A stretch of DNA of 64,000 bases from an uncultured Paracoccaceae bacterium (lineage in GTDB: Bacteria > Pseudomonadota > Alphaproteobacteria > Rhodobacterales > Rhodobacteraceae): the NCBI GenBank assembly GCA_947499725.1, contig CANMPK010000004.1, positions 275,550 through 339,549 of the forward strand, written 5' to 3'. Below are positions 52,478 through 60,352 of this stretch, piece by piece. Position 1 is the stretch's first letter, and the number at the start of each line of letters is the position of its first letter. Below the pieces are notes generated by a model. The model had not been told where the DNA came from. It did no database searches and worked only from the letters and a program-made list of their open reading frames with translations. Both the position numbers and the translations under genes were made by a program.

Positions 52478-53086
52478 ATGCGCAGATTGGTTTTGAAATA
52501 TGGCCTCGGGGTGTTGGTTGCGTCTCTCCTCTCGATTGCGTCGCCGCAGCCAGCCAAAGCCTATCAGGTCGATTGTGCCATTCTGCTTTGCCTTGCTGGT
52601 GGGTGGCCAGCTTCAGCAGAATGTGCTCATGCACGGGCTGTGTTTATCAGGCGGATTACGCCTTGGCCGATCGAGCCACCTTTGCAGATTTGGCGTTGCC
52701 CGATGGGGCTGTCCATGAATGCGCCGCTGCAAGATCGCGCAAATCCAGCGCAGATTATTTTGGCGCAACTAGCCGAAGGTGGTGGGGCGGACATCGACAT
52801 CAGTGGGTTTGAATTCGATTTCGTGCGCTCGATCCGAGTCTGGGATATCCGGCATTACAGCCACCGCGAACGTGGCCGCGACGATGATTGCTTAGAACGC
52901 TACAGCATGAACTTAGGCACCTACGGCGTGCAAGGCGATTTCAGCTGGCAAAGAACAACACCTGACTTAGCTCCCACATGGGTCATCCCCTCGCGCAGAT
53001 GCTCATCTTCTAACACGCGGCGCGGTGTTGGTGTTGAGTGGGAAGATCACGAGGGTAACCATGGGTATGAGTGGGTGGCCTACTGA
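52478..53086 (+). CDS. Exported TrbM-like protein
   Basis: 202-residue protein with signal peptide (LVASLLSIASPQPAKAYQ). The mature N-terminus, VDCAILLCLAGGWPASAEC then ARAVFIRRITPW and a further cysteine in IWRCPMG, follows the TrbM/KikA pattern of conjugal transfer proteins (cysteine-rich, 'CLxG...P..C'). The rest (about 120 residues) is unlike TrbM and ends EGNHGYEWVAY. It sits divergent from the XRE regulator, away from the virB operon. A periplasmic role in transfer is likely but the exact function is unknown. Confidence 0.65.
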   Translation: MRRLVLKYGLGVLVASLLSIASPQPAKAYQVDCAILLCLAGGWPASAECAHARAVFIRRITPWPIEPPLQIWRCPMGLSMNAPLQDRANPAQIILAQLAEGGGADIDISGFEFDFVRSIRVWDIRHYSHRERGRDDDCLERYSMNLGTYGVQGDFSWQRTTPDLAPTWVIPSRRCSSSNTRRGVGVEWEDHEGNHGYEWVAY

Positions 53087-53394
53087 TCGTCGGTCCCGAT
53101 ATCTTTCATGCGATCAGAAATATCACCTGCTATCCGCTCATAAAGTGCGGCTTGTTTTTCTCGTGCAGATCCTGGCTTGGGTTTTCTTCGGCGAATTCTC
53201 TTTGCAAGCCATAACAGCAAGCGCGCTGCAGGGTCTTGTGTCGTGTCGGCGGCATCAGTTGGGTACTTTTCCTCAAGTACGACCACAATCTCCTGCGATA
53301 AGCTGCGCCTGTTGAGGGATGCATGGGTCTCTAACCGCTTTTTAAGTGCGGCGGGGAGCAAAAGCTTAAACTGAATCAGGTTCTCATTCTTCAT
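53080..53394 (-). CDS. Arc-like ribbon-helix-helix protein
   Basis: 104 residues from the ATG at 53394. The N-terminus FKLLLPAALKKRLETHASLN then RRSLSQEIVVVLEEKYP is an Arc/MetJ ribbon-helix-helix DNA-binding domain. A basic region follows (LAKRIRRRKPKPGSAREK). It converges with and slightly overlaps the TrbM-like gene and is divergent from another ribbon-helix-helix gene, so the two may share and compete for one operator region. Confidence 0.75.
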   Translation of the reverse strand: MKNENLIQFKLLLPAALKKRLETHASLNRRSLSQEIVVVLEEKYPTDAADTTQDPAARLLLWLAKRIRRRKPKPGSAREKQAALYERIAGDISDRMKDIGTDDQ

Positions 53395-53463
53395 ACTGGC
53401 ACTATGGACAATATTTGTCCTTGATGATATGGACATTTTATGTCCGCATTTTGAGGTGCTGAA

Positions 53464-53625
53464 ATGAAAACAACCCAGTTCAAATTGAATTTGCCAGACG
53501 ACGTTAAGCTTTGGCTCGAAGAAGAAGCGGTTCGCAACCTTCGTTCACAGGGCTCGCAAGTTGTGTCTTGTTTGCGGGCCGCGATGTCGCGACAGGCGAC
53601 AGCACATGATGGGGTGGAAGAGTGA
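53464..53625 (+). CDS. Small ribbon-helix-helix protein
   Basis: 53 residues, MKTTQFKLNLPDDVKLWLEE then NLRSQGSQVVSCLRAAMSRQ, again a ribbon-helix-helix of Arc type with nothing beyond the DNA-binding domain. Its stop codon overlaps the start of the following AlpA-like gene (GTGATG junction). Likely a regulator of the excision/integration genes. Confidence 0.7.
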   Translation: MKTTQFKLNLPDDVKLWLEEEAVRNLRSQGSQVVSCLRAAMSRQATAHDGVEE

Positions 53626-53879
53626 TGCAGAATCAGTTGCAGCTCATTCCGACGCCTAAATTGGCCTTGATGTTTGGCTATAGCGAGCCAACGAATTCAT
53701 TTTATGACTTTTGTCGCCGCAACGGTATATCGCCGGTTCCAGGTCGTCGGGGATGGTATGATCCAAAACTTGTGCGCGCGCGGTTAGATGCAGTTCAGGG
53801 GATCGAAATTTCCGGATCCGAAGACAAATCGGTACTGAGTCTTGTTGCTCAGCGAAGAGCGCGTCGTGCCCAGAAGTAG
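53625..53879 (+). CDS. AlpA/excisionase-like small protein
   Basis: 84 residues starting MQNQLQLIPTPKLALMFGYS, with FYDFCRRNGISPVPGRRGWYDPKLVRARLD, cited by its core GISPVPGRRGWYDPKLV. The order 'short HTH, then basic residues before a predicted recognition wing' is that of AlpA/Xis factors, which bend DNA and direct excision. It overlaps the integrase start. A GTG one codon earlier (53622) is an alternative start. The assignment rests on context and general pattern. Confidence 0.65.
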   Translation: MQNQLQLIPTPKLALMFGYSEPTNSFYDFCRRNGISPVPGRRGWYDPKLVRARLDAVQGIEISGSEDKSVLSLVAQRRARRAQK

Positions 53880-54942
53880 CCTTCCCAAGGGAGTACATCG
53901 TGTCCGGCGTAAGGTTATGGCCGGTGTCCGCTATCATTTCTATGCATGGCGGGGTGGCCCAAAATTTTGGGAAGGAACCGACCCCGACCCGAAGGAGCCG
54001 GAATTTTTCCATGCATTTTCGGAATGTGGCAAACCGGCGAGTCCTTCTGAATATTTGACGACACAGTTAGTCGATGACTTTCTTTCCAGCGCGTCCTTGC
54101 CAAAGGCTGAACGTTCGAAGGCCGATATCCGCAAATGGTTGAAGTTGTTTCGTGAGGAGTTCGGGGCGGATCCCGTCGCAATGTTCGAAGAGCGTGCTTC
54201 GCGGGGTGAGGTCAACAATTGGCGCAAGAAATGGCTTCATTCGCCCAAGCAACATGACATGGCAGGCACTCATGCGACTCGAGTTCTGAATTGGGCGGTG
54301 GAAGAGGGGAAGTTGAAAGAGCATCACTGTCACAAGCTCAAGAAGCTCTACCAATCGAACCGAACTGAGATCATTTGGACGAGTGGCGATATCGCCCAGT
54401 TCAACAAACATGCACCCACGTGGGTCCAACGGATCTTGACCGCCGGATGCGAAACCGGTTTGCGAGCGGCTGATTTGGTTCAGGTCAAAATGGAACAATT
54501 CGAAGACACGCCGCAAGGTAAACGTCTTCGTTTTCGGACCAGTAAGCGTGGGCAGATTGCATATGTCCCAGCCACCTCAGCACTTGAGAAACTGATCGCC
54601 GAGACGCCGGAAGGTCAAGAGGTGCTTCTGGTATCAGAGCTTGGCAGGCCTTTGACGGCCCGTTGGGCATCGAACCAGATCACGAAGTGGCGGCGCGAAG
54701 CTCAGATCCCCCCTTGGATCGACGGCAGAGAGAAGACTCTGTCTGACACGCGCGGGACGGCGGCGACAAGATTGCTGAATGCCGATCTGTCTTTGCGCCA
54801 AATCGCAGTTCTGATGGGTTGGTCGGTTCGCTACGCGGCGCAGGTAATCGAGCACTATGCGCAAGTTAGCCCGGACGAAAGCGATGCGGTTCTGCGCAAG
54901 CTCAATCGAGCAAAATCACTGTCTCAAGACAAGAAAATGTAA
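53866..54942 (+). CDS. int: Tyrosine site-specific integrase
   Basis: About 358 residues from the GTG at 53866 (PRSSLPKGVHRVRRKVMAGV), overlapping the excisionase-like gene by 14 bases; the frame stays open back to a TTG at 53842. The catalytic domain shows GCETGLRAADLVQV (first arginine), DTRGTAATRLLNADLS (second arginine), MGWSV and the nucleophile in VIEHYAQVS. Usual histidines are replaced by Asp and Trp, as in other integrases of this branch. It lies 62 bases from the tRNA-Cys and would catalyse integration and excision at the 54-bp repeats. The integrase stop codon falls within one of the TGTAAACG repeats. Confidence 0.92.
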   Translation: MPRSSLPKGVHRVRRKVMAGVRYHFYAWRGGPKFWEGTDPDPKEPEFFHAFSECGKPASPSEYLTTQLVDDFLSSASLPKAERSKADIRKWLKLFREEFGADPVAMFEERASRGEVNNWRKKWLHSPKQHDMAGTHATRVLNWAVEEGKLKEHHCHKLKKLYQSNRTEIIWTSGDIAQFNKHAPTWVQRILTAGCETGLRAADLVQVKMEQFEDTPQGKRLRFRTSKRGQIAYVPATSALEKLIAETPEGQEVLLVSELGRPLTARWASNQITKWRREAQIPPWIDGREKTLSDTRGTAATRLLNADLSLRQIAVLMGWSVRYAAQVIEHYAQVSPDESDAVLRKLNRAKSLSQDKKM

Positions 54943-54963
54943 ACGCCCCTGTAAACGCGGGGC
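54938..54963. repeat. Paired TGTAAACGC repeats at right end, possible arm sites and hairpin
   Basis: TGTAAACGC at 54938-54946 and 54950-54958, twelve bases apart, match octamers at the left end. GCCCC (54945-54949) and GGGGC (54959-54963) flank the second copy and can form a short stem, possibly the integrase terminator. Confidence 0.5.
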
Positions 54964-54998
54964 CTCAAACACGGCAAGGAGTGATGTAAGTGATTGTT

Positions 54999-55052
54999 TT
55001 TAAATGGAGGCGAGTACCGGAATCGAACCGGTGTACACGGATTTGCAATCCG
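54999..55052. repeat. Right attachment site (attR), 54-bp direct repeat
   Basis: Identical over 54 bases to 6630-6683. It includes the 3' half of the functional tRNA-Cys (CCA to just past the anticodon), supplied by the element so that the tRNA gene stays intact after integration. Confidence 0.92.
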
Positions 55053-55078
55053 CTGCATAACCACTCTACCAACTCGCC
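55005..55078 (-). tRNA. tRNA-Cys (GCA)
   Basis: Read on the minus strand it begins GGCGAGT and ends ACTCGCC-T-CCA, giving a perfect 7-bp acceptor stem and an encoded CCA. The anticodon arm GCGGA-TTGCAAA-TCCGT shows anticodon GCA; the T-arm ACCGG-TTCGATT-CCGGT is complete. 74 bases including CCA. It is the integration target of the element. Confidence 0.96.
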
Positions 55079-55220
55079 GCCGTTGTGGTACGGCGGGCAA
55101 TATCGTATCTTTTTGGGGGCTGCAAGAGAGAACGATTGCATTTCATCTTTGTATGCGTTGCTCAATTCAAAAACTTGTGGCAAGACGGTTATATCGAAAT
55201 CTGAACGAATGAGTTTAGTT

Positions 55221-55874
55221 ATGTCCGACTTCACGTCCCGCCGCACTGCAATGGTTGATACTCAGATCCGTCCTTCTGATGTGACCAAATTCCCTATTAT
55301 CGAAGCTATGTTGACCGTGCCGCGAGAGGCCTTTGTGCCTTTGGAAAAACGCGAAGCCGCTTATATGGGTGAAAACCTTGCGCTGGATGGCAGTCGCGTT
55401 GTTTTAGAGCCGCGTACATTGGCGAAAATGTTGGATGTTTTGGACATTCGGGCAAATGAACTGGTCTTGGATATCGGTGCTGGGCTTGGTTACTCGTCTG
55501 CCGTAATTGCGCGAATGGCCGAGGCGGTCGTTGCCGTAGAAGCAGATGAATCCTTGGCTTCAGAGGCGCAATCAACGTTGGCGGAACATAACGTCGATAA
55601 TGTTGTCATCCACGAAGGCCCTTTGAACGAAGGCGCGGCGGACCATGGTCCTTATGATGTGATTCTTGTTCAGGGCGGTGTCGAAACTTTTCCAGAAAAT
55701 TTGGCGGCCCAGTTGAAAGATGGCGGACGGATCGCATGTTTGTTTATGACGGGCGCGCTTGGTGAAGTGCGCTTGGGGCAGAAAATCGATGGTGCCTTGG
55801 TTTGGCGCCAAGCATTTAATGCAGGCGCCCCTGTCCTAGAAGGCTTCGCCACTGAGCGAGAGTTCCAATTATAA
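55221..55874 (+). CDS. pcm: Protein-L-isoaspartate O-methyltransferase
   Basis: 217 residues from the ATG at 55221 (MSDFTSRRTAMVDTQIRPSD); a longer frame upstream crosses the tRNA and is rejected. The N-terminal RRTAMVDTQIRPSDVT and VPREAFVP stretches, and the SAM-binding motif VLDIGAGLGYSSAVIARMA (shown in part as LDIGAGLGYSSA), identify a Pcm-type methyltransferase that starts repair of isoaspartyl residues. In this group it usually lies beside tRNA-Cys and tolC, as here. It marks the right-hand chromosomal boundary. Confidence 0.9.
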   Translation: MSDFTSRRTAMVDTQIRPSDVTKFPIIEAMLTVPREAFVPLEKREAAYMGENLALDGSRVVLEPRTLAKMLDVLDIRANELVLDIGAGLGYSSAVIARMAEAVVAVEADESLASEAQSTLAEHNVDNVVIHEGPLNEGAADHGPYDVILVQGGVETFPENLAAQLKDGGRIACLFMTGALGEVRLGQKIDGALVWRQAFNAGAPVLEGFATEREFQL

Positions 55875-55915
55875 TTCGTCGGCTTACAGGTCGCGCATGC
55901 ACGAGGGCATGAAAT

Positions 55916-57295
55916 ATGAGTTTGAAAAAAGTTCTTTTGACCGCCGTTTTCACATTTTCTGTCGGTACGACTGCTGCAAAGGCAGAAACCGTCGCGGATG
56001 CAATGGCGAGCGCTTACAGCCATAGCGGTCTGCTAGAACAGAACCGCGCTTTGTTGCGCGTCGCTGATGAAGATGTTGCGCAGGCAAATGCGGCTCTTAG
56101 GCCTATTTTGAATTGGTCTGTTGAGGCAGAGCGGTCTTTCTCGTCAGGTGCATCCGTCTCCGCCAGCAATTCCATCACAGCAGCGTTGAGTGCGAGCTGG
56201 CTTTTGTATGATTCTGGTCGCTCTGCGGCGCTTGTCGAAAGCCAGAAACAGACCGTACTTGCCACACGCCAAACGCTTGTCTCTGTTGAGCAAAACGTTC
56301 TGCTCAACGCCGTAGTCGCCTTTATGAATGTGCGCCGCGATTCAGATATCGCTGCGTTGCGCCAGAATAACCTACGCGTTTTGACGCGCGAGTTGCGTGC
56401 TGCGGAAGATCGCTTTGACGTTGGTGAAGTGACCCGCACGGATGTTGCGCAAGCAGAGTCCCGATTGGCAGGGGCCCGCGCAGATTTGGCCGTGGCCCAA
56501 GGGAACTTGATGGCGTCTCGCGAATTCTATGCGGCAGCAGTTGGCCATCAGCCAAAGGCGCTTGTGGCGCCGTCTCGTTTGCCAAACACAGCGAAGTCTT
56601 TGGAAGCTGCGCGTTCAGTGGCTGTTCAGGGCCACCCTGATATGCAGACCATTCAGTATCAGGTCTCAGCGCTTGATTTCGCCGTACGGGCCGCAGAATC
56701 TGCAATGAAACCTTCCGTGAGCTTTTCGGCTGGATTGGCGCAAGCGGGCAATTTGTCTGCTAATACCAATACGACGGCCGGCAGCTTTGGTGTGACGGCC
56801 AGTGGGCCGATCTATCAAGGTGGTCGTCTCAGTTCTGTCGTGCGTCAAGCGATTGCGCGCCGTGATGCGGCACGCGGGGCATTGCATGCCACGCGCCATA
56901 ACATTCGCCAAGGTGTAGGCAGCGCTTGGGCGACCTTGCTCGCGGCGCAAGCACAACGTGAAGCCAGCGCGCGTCAGATTCGCGCGGCGCAGATCGCGTT
57001 TGATGGCGCACGGGAAGAGGCAAGCCTTGGATCACGCACGACGCTTGATGTGCTGAACGCCGAGCAAGAGCTGTTGAATGCCCGTTCTGCACAAATTACA
57101 GCACTCACCACAGAGTATACCGCGGCTTACAGCCTGCTCGCGGCCATGGGTTTGTTGAATGTTGATTACCTTAATCTCGCGGTCGAGAAATACGATCCAG
57201 AGGCTTACTATAAGCAGGTAGAAAAAGCGCCTGCGCTGAAAAGCAAGCAAGGTCAGCAGCTTGATAAGATCCTTCGCTCACTCGGAAAAGAATAA
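55916..57295 (+). CDS. tolC: TolC-family outer-membrane channel
   Basis: 459-residue outer-membrane factor with a signal peptide (VFTFSVGTTAAKAETVADA). Two homologous halves typical of TolC are seen: ALRPILNWSVEAERSFS and later SVSFSAGLAQAGNLSANTN; the helical segments LRVLTRELRAAEDRFDVGEVTRTDVAQAESRLAGAR and SLGSRTTLDVLNAEQELLNARS are the classic coiled-coil signatures, cited by cores DVGEVTRTDVAQAESRL and GSRTTLDVLNAEQELLNA. It provides the outer-membrane exit for type I secretion and efflux pumps. Confidence 0.95.
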   Translation: MSLKKVLLTAVFTFSVGTTAAKAETVADAMASAYSHSGLLEQNRALLRVADEDVAQANAALRPILNWSVEAERSFSSGASVSASNSITAALSASWLLYDSGRSAALVESQKQTVLATRQTLVSVEQNVLLNAVVAFMNVRRDSDIAALRQNNLRVLTRELRAAEDRFDVGEVTRTDVAQAESRLAGARADLAVAQGNLMASREFYAAAVGHQPKALVAPSRLPNTAKSLEAARSVAVQGHPDMQTIQYQVSALDFAVRAAESAMKPSVSFSAGLAQAGNLSANTNTTAGSFGVTASGPIYQGGRLSSVVRQAIARRDAARGALHATRHNIRQGVGSAWATLLAAQAQREASARQIRAAQIAFDGAREEASLGSRTTLDVLNAEQELLNARSAQITALTTEYTAAYSLLAAMGLLNVDYLNLAVEKYDPEAYYKQVEKAPALKSKQGQQLDKILRSLGKE

Positions 57296-57365
57296 CTCTG
57301 TTTCAATATGTTGTAACGAAGCAGCTCAGCCGCTACACTTGCGGCTGAGGTAGGGTGAAAACGAC

Positions 57366-58301
57366 ATGTCAGAACCAGTAAAAAACGCTGAGATCGAGGA
57401 TGTTCTGTCCTCTATTCGCAAATTGGTGACAGATGGCGGCGGCGAAAGCGGCGGGCCAGCTGGCAAAACCAATGGGCAATCCCATGTTCAGGACGCGGAT
57501 AAGTTGGTGCTGACAGATGCGTTGCGGATCCAAGAGAAACAAGCGGTAGAACCTTTGCCGCAACACCTGCCGCAAAGCGATATGGCGCGCGACATGCAGG
57601 AAGATATGAAGGAATTGCGCGATAACGTGCCGTCTTTCCTAAAGCGTAAGATCGAAATCGAAGCGCCAAGTTCTCTTTCAAGTGAAGCACCTGAGCTCGA
57701 TGAGCTTGAAACCAATATCGGTGAAGCCGTCCCTGAATTCGTACCAGAGGCAGTCGACACGGCCGTCGAGCGAGATGACACGCTAGACTGCGAGCAGCCT
57801 TGGCGCGAAGAGGGCGCTGTTATGGCGGACTGGCATTCTAAGCGCGTGTCTTCTGTCCAAGAATTTGAGCCAGATTCCCCTGAAGATGGTGACAATGCGG
57901 GAACGCCAGTCGCCTCTTTGGCTTGGGAAGATCACGTCGAAGAAGCGCAACAGGTATCCTTTGAAGGTGCTGAACGCCTGGAAGAGCCTGAAGCTGTGGT
58001 TGAAGAGCCTTTGTCCTTTACTCACACGGCCCCTGAGCCAACTCCAGATGCGGCGGCTGGCCTCGCGGAAGAGGCCATTGCGGACACAGTGATCGAAGGT
58101 GTTGCGTCTATTCAGGAAACTGAGGACGAAACAGCGTATGAAGCTGTGCTGGATGAGGAAATGTTGCGTGACTTGGTGGGCGAGATTGTGCGCCAAGAAC
58201 TGCAAGGTCCTCTGGGCGAGCGCATCACACGCAACGTACGCAAGCTTGTGCGCCGAGAAATTAACCGTGCGATGACCTCGCGGAGTTTCAGCTTAGATTA
58301 A
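57366..58301 (+). CDS. DUF2497/PopZ-like polar organising protein
   Basis: 311 residues. The N-terminal block (KNAEIEDVLSSIRKLVTDG) and the C-terminal block (LDEEMLRDLVGEIVRQELQG, then RITRNVRKLVRREINRAM) are the two conserved ends of DUF2497, the family that contains PopZ; the long middle is acidic, proline-containing and low in complexity, as expected for a disordered linker. Caulobacter PopZ forms a matrix at the cell pole. Position after tolC is usual in this bacterial group. Confidence 0.85.
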   Translation: MSEPVKNAEIEDVLSSIRKLVTDGGGESGGPAGKTNGQSHVQDADKLVLTDALRIQEKQAVEPLPQHLPQSDMARDMQEDMKELRDNVPSFLKRKIEIEAPSSLSSEAPELDELETNIGEAVPEFVPEAVDTAVERDDTLDCEQPWREEGAVMADWHSKRVSSVQEFEPDSPEDGDNAGTPVASLAWEDHVEEAQQVSFEGAERLEEPEAVVEEPLSFTHTAPEPTPDAAAGLAEEAIADTVIEGVASIQETEDETAYEAVLDEEMLRDLVGEIVRQELQGPLGERITRNVRKLVRREINRAMTSRSFSLD

Positions 58302-58321
58302 GTTAGCCGAAAGGACACGCC

Positions 58322-58903
58322 GTGAACACGCCTGCACATCTGTTGATTGGCTGGGCGGCGTTTGGGCGTGGTAATGATCGTAAGATCGCGGCGGCTGCGG
58401 TGTTTGGCGCTTTGCTGCCGGACCTGTCTTTATACCTCTTGGCAGGCACGTCGATCTTTCTGATGGGCATTTCGCCACGTGAAGTCTTTAACGAACTCTA
58501 TTTCAGCCCTGCTTGGCAGGCTGTGTTTTCTGTCGATAACTCTTTCTTTGTTTGGAGCGCAGGGCTGGCCGCAGGGCTTTGGCTGCGCAAACGATGGCTT
58601 GTGGCGTTGTGCGGCGCGGCGTTACTGCATGTGGCGCTGGATTTTCCGCTGCATCACGATGACGGGCGCGCACATTTTTGGCCGCTGAGCAATTGGATCT
58701 TTGAAAGCCCCGTGAGCTATTGGGATGTACACCATCACGCGGGGATCGTCGGGCCGACAGAGGCGGGGTTGGCGGCGCTCTGCGCGCTTATGATCTGTTT
58801 GCCCAATTGGCGCAGGCTCAGCACCATAGGCGCTTTGGGTTTAATGGTGATGGAGATTTACGTGGTGTTGCCAGGGTTTTGGCTGACTTTAGGGGGCACA
58901 TAA
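58322..58903 (+). CDS. Membrane protein of metal-dependent-hydrolase-like family
   Basis: 193 residues from a GTG at 58322. The N-terminus NTPAHLLIGWAAFGRG and FGALLPDLSLYLLAG, and the histidine clusters LHVALDFPLHHDDGRAHFWP and YWDVHHHAG, resemble YdjM/DUF457-type membrane-bound hydrolase-like proteins; in this group such genes are often mislabelled as cobalamin-biosynthesis proteins. Five or so membrane segments. No catalytic role can be assigned. Confidence 0.65.
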   Translation: MNTPAHLLIGWAAFGRGNDRKIAAAAVFGALLPDLSLYLLAGTSIFLMGISPREVFNELYFSPAWQAVFSVDNSFFVWSAGLAAGLWLRKRWLVALCGAALLHVALDFPLHHDDGRAHFWPLSNWIFESPVSYWDVHHHAGIVGPTEAGLAALCALMICLPNWRRLSTIGALGLMVMEIYVVLPGFWLTLGGT

Positions 58904-58904
58904 A

Positions 58905-58936
58905 AAAACACGCGCCCCGAAGGGCACGTGTTTTTT
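58905..58936. terminator. Bidirectional rho-independent terminator
   Basis: AAAACACGCGCCC and GGGCACGTGTTTT form a 13-bp stem with one mismatch around CGAA, flanked by A and T runs. It serves the convergent genes ending at 58903 and 58958. Confidence 0.85.
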
Positions 58937-58957
58937 AAGCAGCAGTAAGATATTTGT

Positions 58958-59278
58958 TTAAGCGGCTTGGCTTTCCAAAGCAGCGTTGCGACGTTCGCTT
59001 TCTTCGCGAGACAGCGCAACGGATGTCCGAACACCCTTGCCAACAAATTCCATTAGGCCAGAGACCACACGCTCGTTCGGGTCAATCCCCGCGCAAGACA
59101 GCACTTCGCGACCATCGCGGGAGCGCGCCCAACGAGCAATTTGCTCTGGACCGTTGCCGTACTTTTTATCGTCGGCAATCGCATCATCAAGTGCAGCTAG
59201 AACAACCGCGGCAAACAGCTTTCGCGCACGGTTACCTTGTTCATTATTAAAAGCTGTACCGTCAACGAAATCTCTCAT
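58958..59278 (-). CDS. Conserved hypothetical protein (DUF6280-like)
   Basis: 106 residues, MRDFVDGTAFNNEQGNRARK then KLFAAVVLAALDDAIADDKK and WARSRDGREVLSCAGIDP. It is a small helical soluble protein that I associate with a conserved Rhodobacterales family of unknown function. It lies alone between a terminator and the efp promoter region. No signal or membrane segment. Confidence 0.7.
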   Translation of the reverse strand: MRDFVDGTAFNNEQGNRARKLFAAVVLAALDDAIADDKKYGNGPEQIARWARSRDGREVLSCAGIDPNERVVSGLMEFVGKGVRTSVALSREESERRNAALESQAA

Positions 59279-59479
59279 CTCGTCGTCCTTTATGGTCTTG
59301 TGTTTTTGGCGTGAAGCGCCTTATGACCGATTCAATTCGATTCGTGTACCCCATTTCTGCATATCTACCATGCAGCAGGTGCATACCTCAGAACGATATA
59401 GGCCGTCTTGTCAGGCACTGACCGTCGAGATATAGGTGCGCTTGAACCTTTATCAACCTTTTTGTCACGGTTTTGTCAC

Positions 59480-60043
59480 ATGCCTAAAATCAACGGAAAT
59501 GAAATTCGCCCTGGCAATACGCTAGAGCATAACGGCGGTCTTTGGGCTGCGGTTAAAGTCGATCACGTGAAGCCTGGGAAGGGCGGCGCCTTTGCTCAGG
59601 TCGAGCTGCGCAACCTGCGCAACGGCTCTAAGCTGAACGAGCGTTTTCGCTCTGCCGACAAAGTCGAGCGCGTGCGTCTGGAGCAGAAGGATCAGCAGTT
59701 CCTGTACGAGACCGATGGGATGCTGGTGTTTATGGACACTGAAACCTACGAACAGATTGAATTGCCAGCAGAATTGCTGGGCGATCGTCGGCCCTTCCTT
59801 CAGGATGGCATGACCATCCAAGTGGAGTTCTACGACGATGAAGCGCTGAATGCAGCGGTCCCGCAAAAGGTAACTTGCAAGATCGTTGAGACAGAGCCTG
59901 TTGTGAAAGGCCAGACGGCTGCGAACTCTTTCAAGCCAGCGACTTTGGACAATGGCGTGAAAGTCATGGTGCCGCCGTTTGTCGGCCAAGATGAGATGAT
60001 CATCGTGGACACCATCAGCATGGAATATTCCGAACGCGCCTAA
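59480..60043 (+). CDS. efp: Translation elongation factor P
   Basis: 187 residues from the ATG at 59480 ([20 protein letters not shown]). The three EF-P beta-barrel domains are present; the tip loop reads [18 protein letters not shown], cited by VKPGKGGAF, with lysine at the position that is beta-lysylated in many bacteria. It relieves ribosome stalling at proline runs. An upstream in-frame ATG at 59408 would add 24 unlikely residues. Confidence 0.97.
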   Translation: MPKINGNEIRPGNTLEHNGGLWAAVKVDHVKPGKGGAFAQVELRNLRNGSKLNERFRSADKVERVRLEQKDQQFLYETDGMLVFMDTETYEQIELPAELLGDRRPFLQDGMTIQVEFYDDEALNAAVPQKVTCKIVETEPVVKGQTAANSFKPATLDNGVKVMVPPFVGQDEMIIVDTISMEYSERA

Positions 60044-60065
60044 GCGCCTTTTGGAAAATCGAAAG

Positions 60066-60100
60066 AAAGCCGCCCGTAGCATTCCGCTGCGGGCGGCTTT
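60066..60100 (+). terminator. Terminator after efp
   Basis: AAAGCCGCCCGTAGC and GCTGCGGGCGGCTTT form a 15-bp stem with one G-T pair around ATTCC, 22 bases after the efp stop. Confidence 0.85.
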
Positions 60101-60278
60101 GCTTATTAACGTTGCGTTCGGTCGAAAAAATATGCGCAACATTTTTTGCATTTCTTTTAAGCAAGCTGCCGCGCGCCGTGCTTACTTTCTAGAAAGGTGG
60201 CAATTCGACCCTTTCGGGGGCTGAAATGTACAATTGGCGACTCATCTAAGAATTTCGGATTTCCGTGCATGAAAGCCT

Positions 60279-60300
60279 TGACCTTGACGTTAGTGTCAGG
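60279..60300 (+). promoter_or_regulatory. MerR-type promoter/operator before the SDR gene
   Basis: TTGACCTTGACGTTAGTGTC with flanking CC/GG is a dyad of the kind bound by MerR regulators, which activate promoters with an over-long spacer; it lies 53 bases before the SDR start. The MerR gene encoded just downstream is the likely regulator. Confidence 0.5.
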
Positions 60301-60352
60301 CCGCTAAGCCCGTCTCATGTCGATTTCAAATTGAAGACAGGAGACGAAAGAC

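Larger units (their letters stand above)
6630..54998. mobile_element. Integrative and conjugative element in tRNA-Cys
   Basis: The region lies between two perfect 54-bp direct repeats, one of which forms the 3' half of an intact tRNA-Cys gene. It contains a tyrosine integrase next to that tRNA, a recombination-directionality-like small protein, a relaxase with accessory protein and coupling ATPase, and a full set of VirB-type secretion genes. This combination defines an integrative and conjugative element. Cargo includes a catabolic cluster of about 13 kb, a peroxide-response module, a toxin-antitoxin-like pair, putative defence genes and a reverse transcriptase. The size given counts one copy of the repeat. 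Conjugation functions look intact; only one small cargo gene (26681-26898) is visibly broken, so recent acquisition is plausible. Confidence 0.9.

Noticed and set aside
6630-54998. CRISPR arrays or insertion sequences within the element
   Set aside because: No regularly spaced short repeats and no transposase-like gene were found; short repeats present are operator-like or end repeats.
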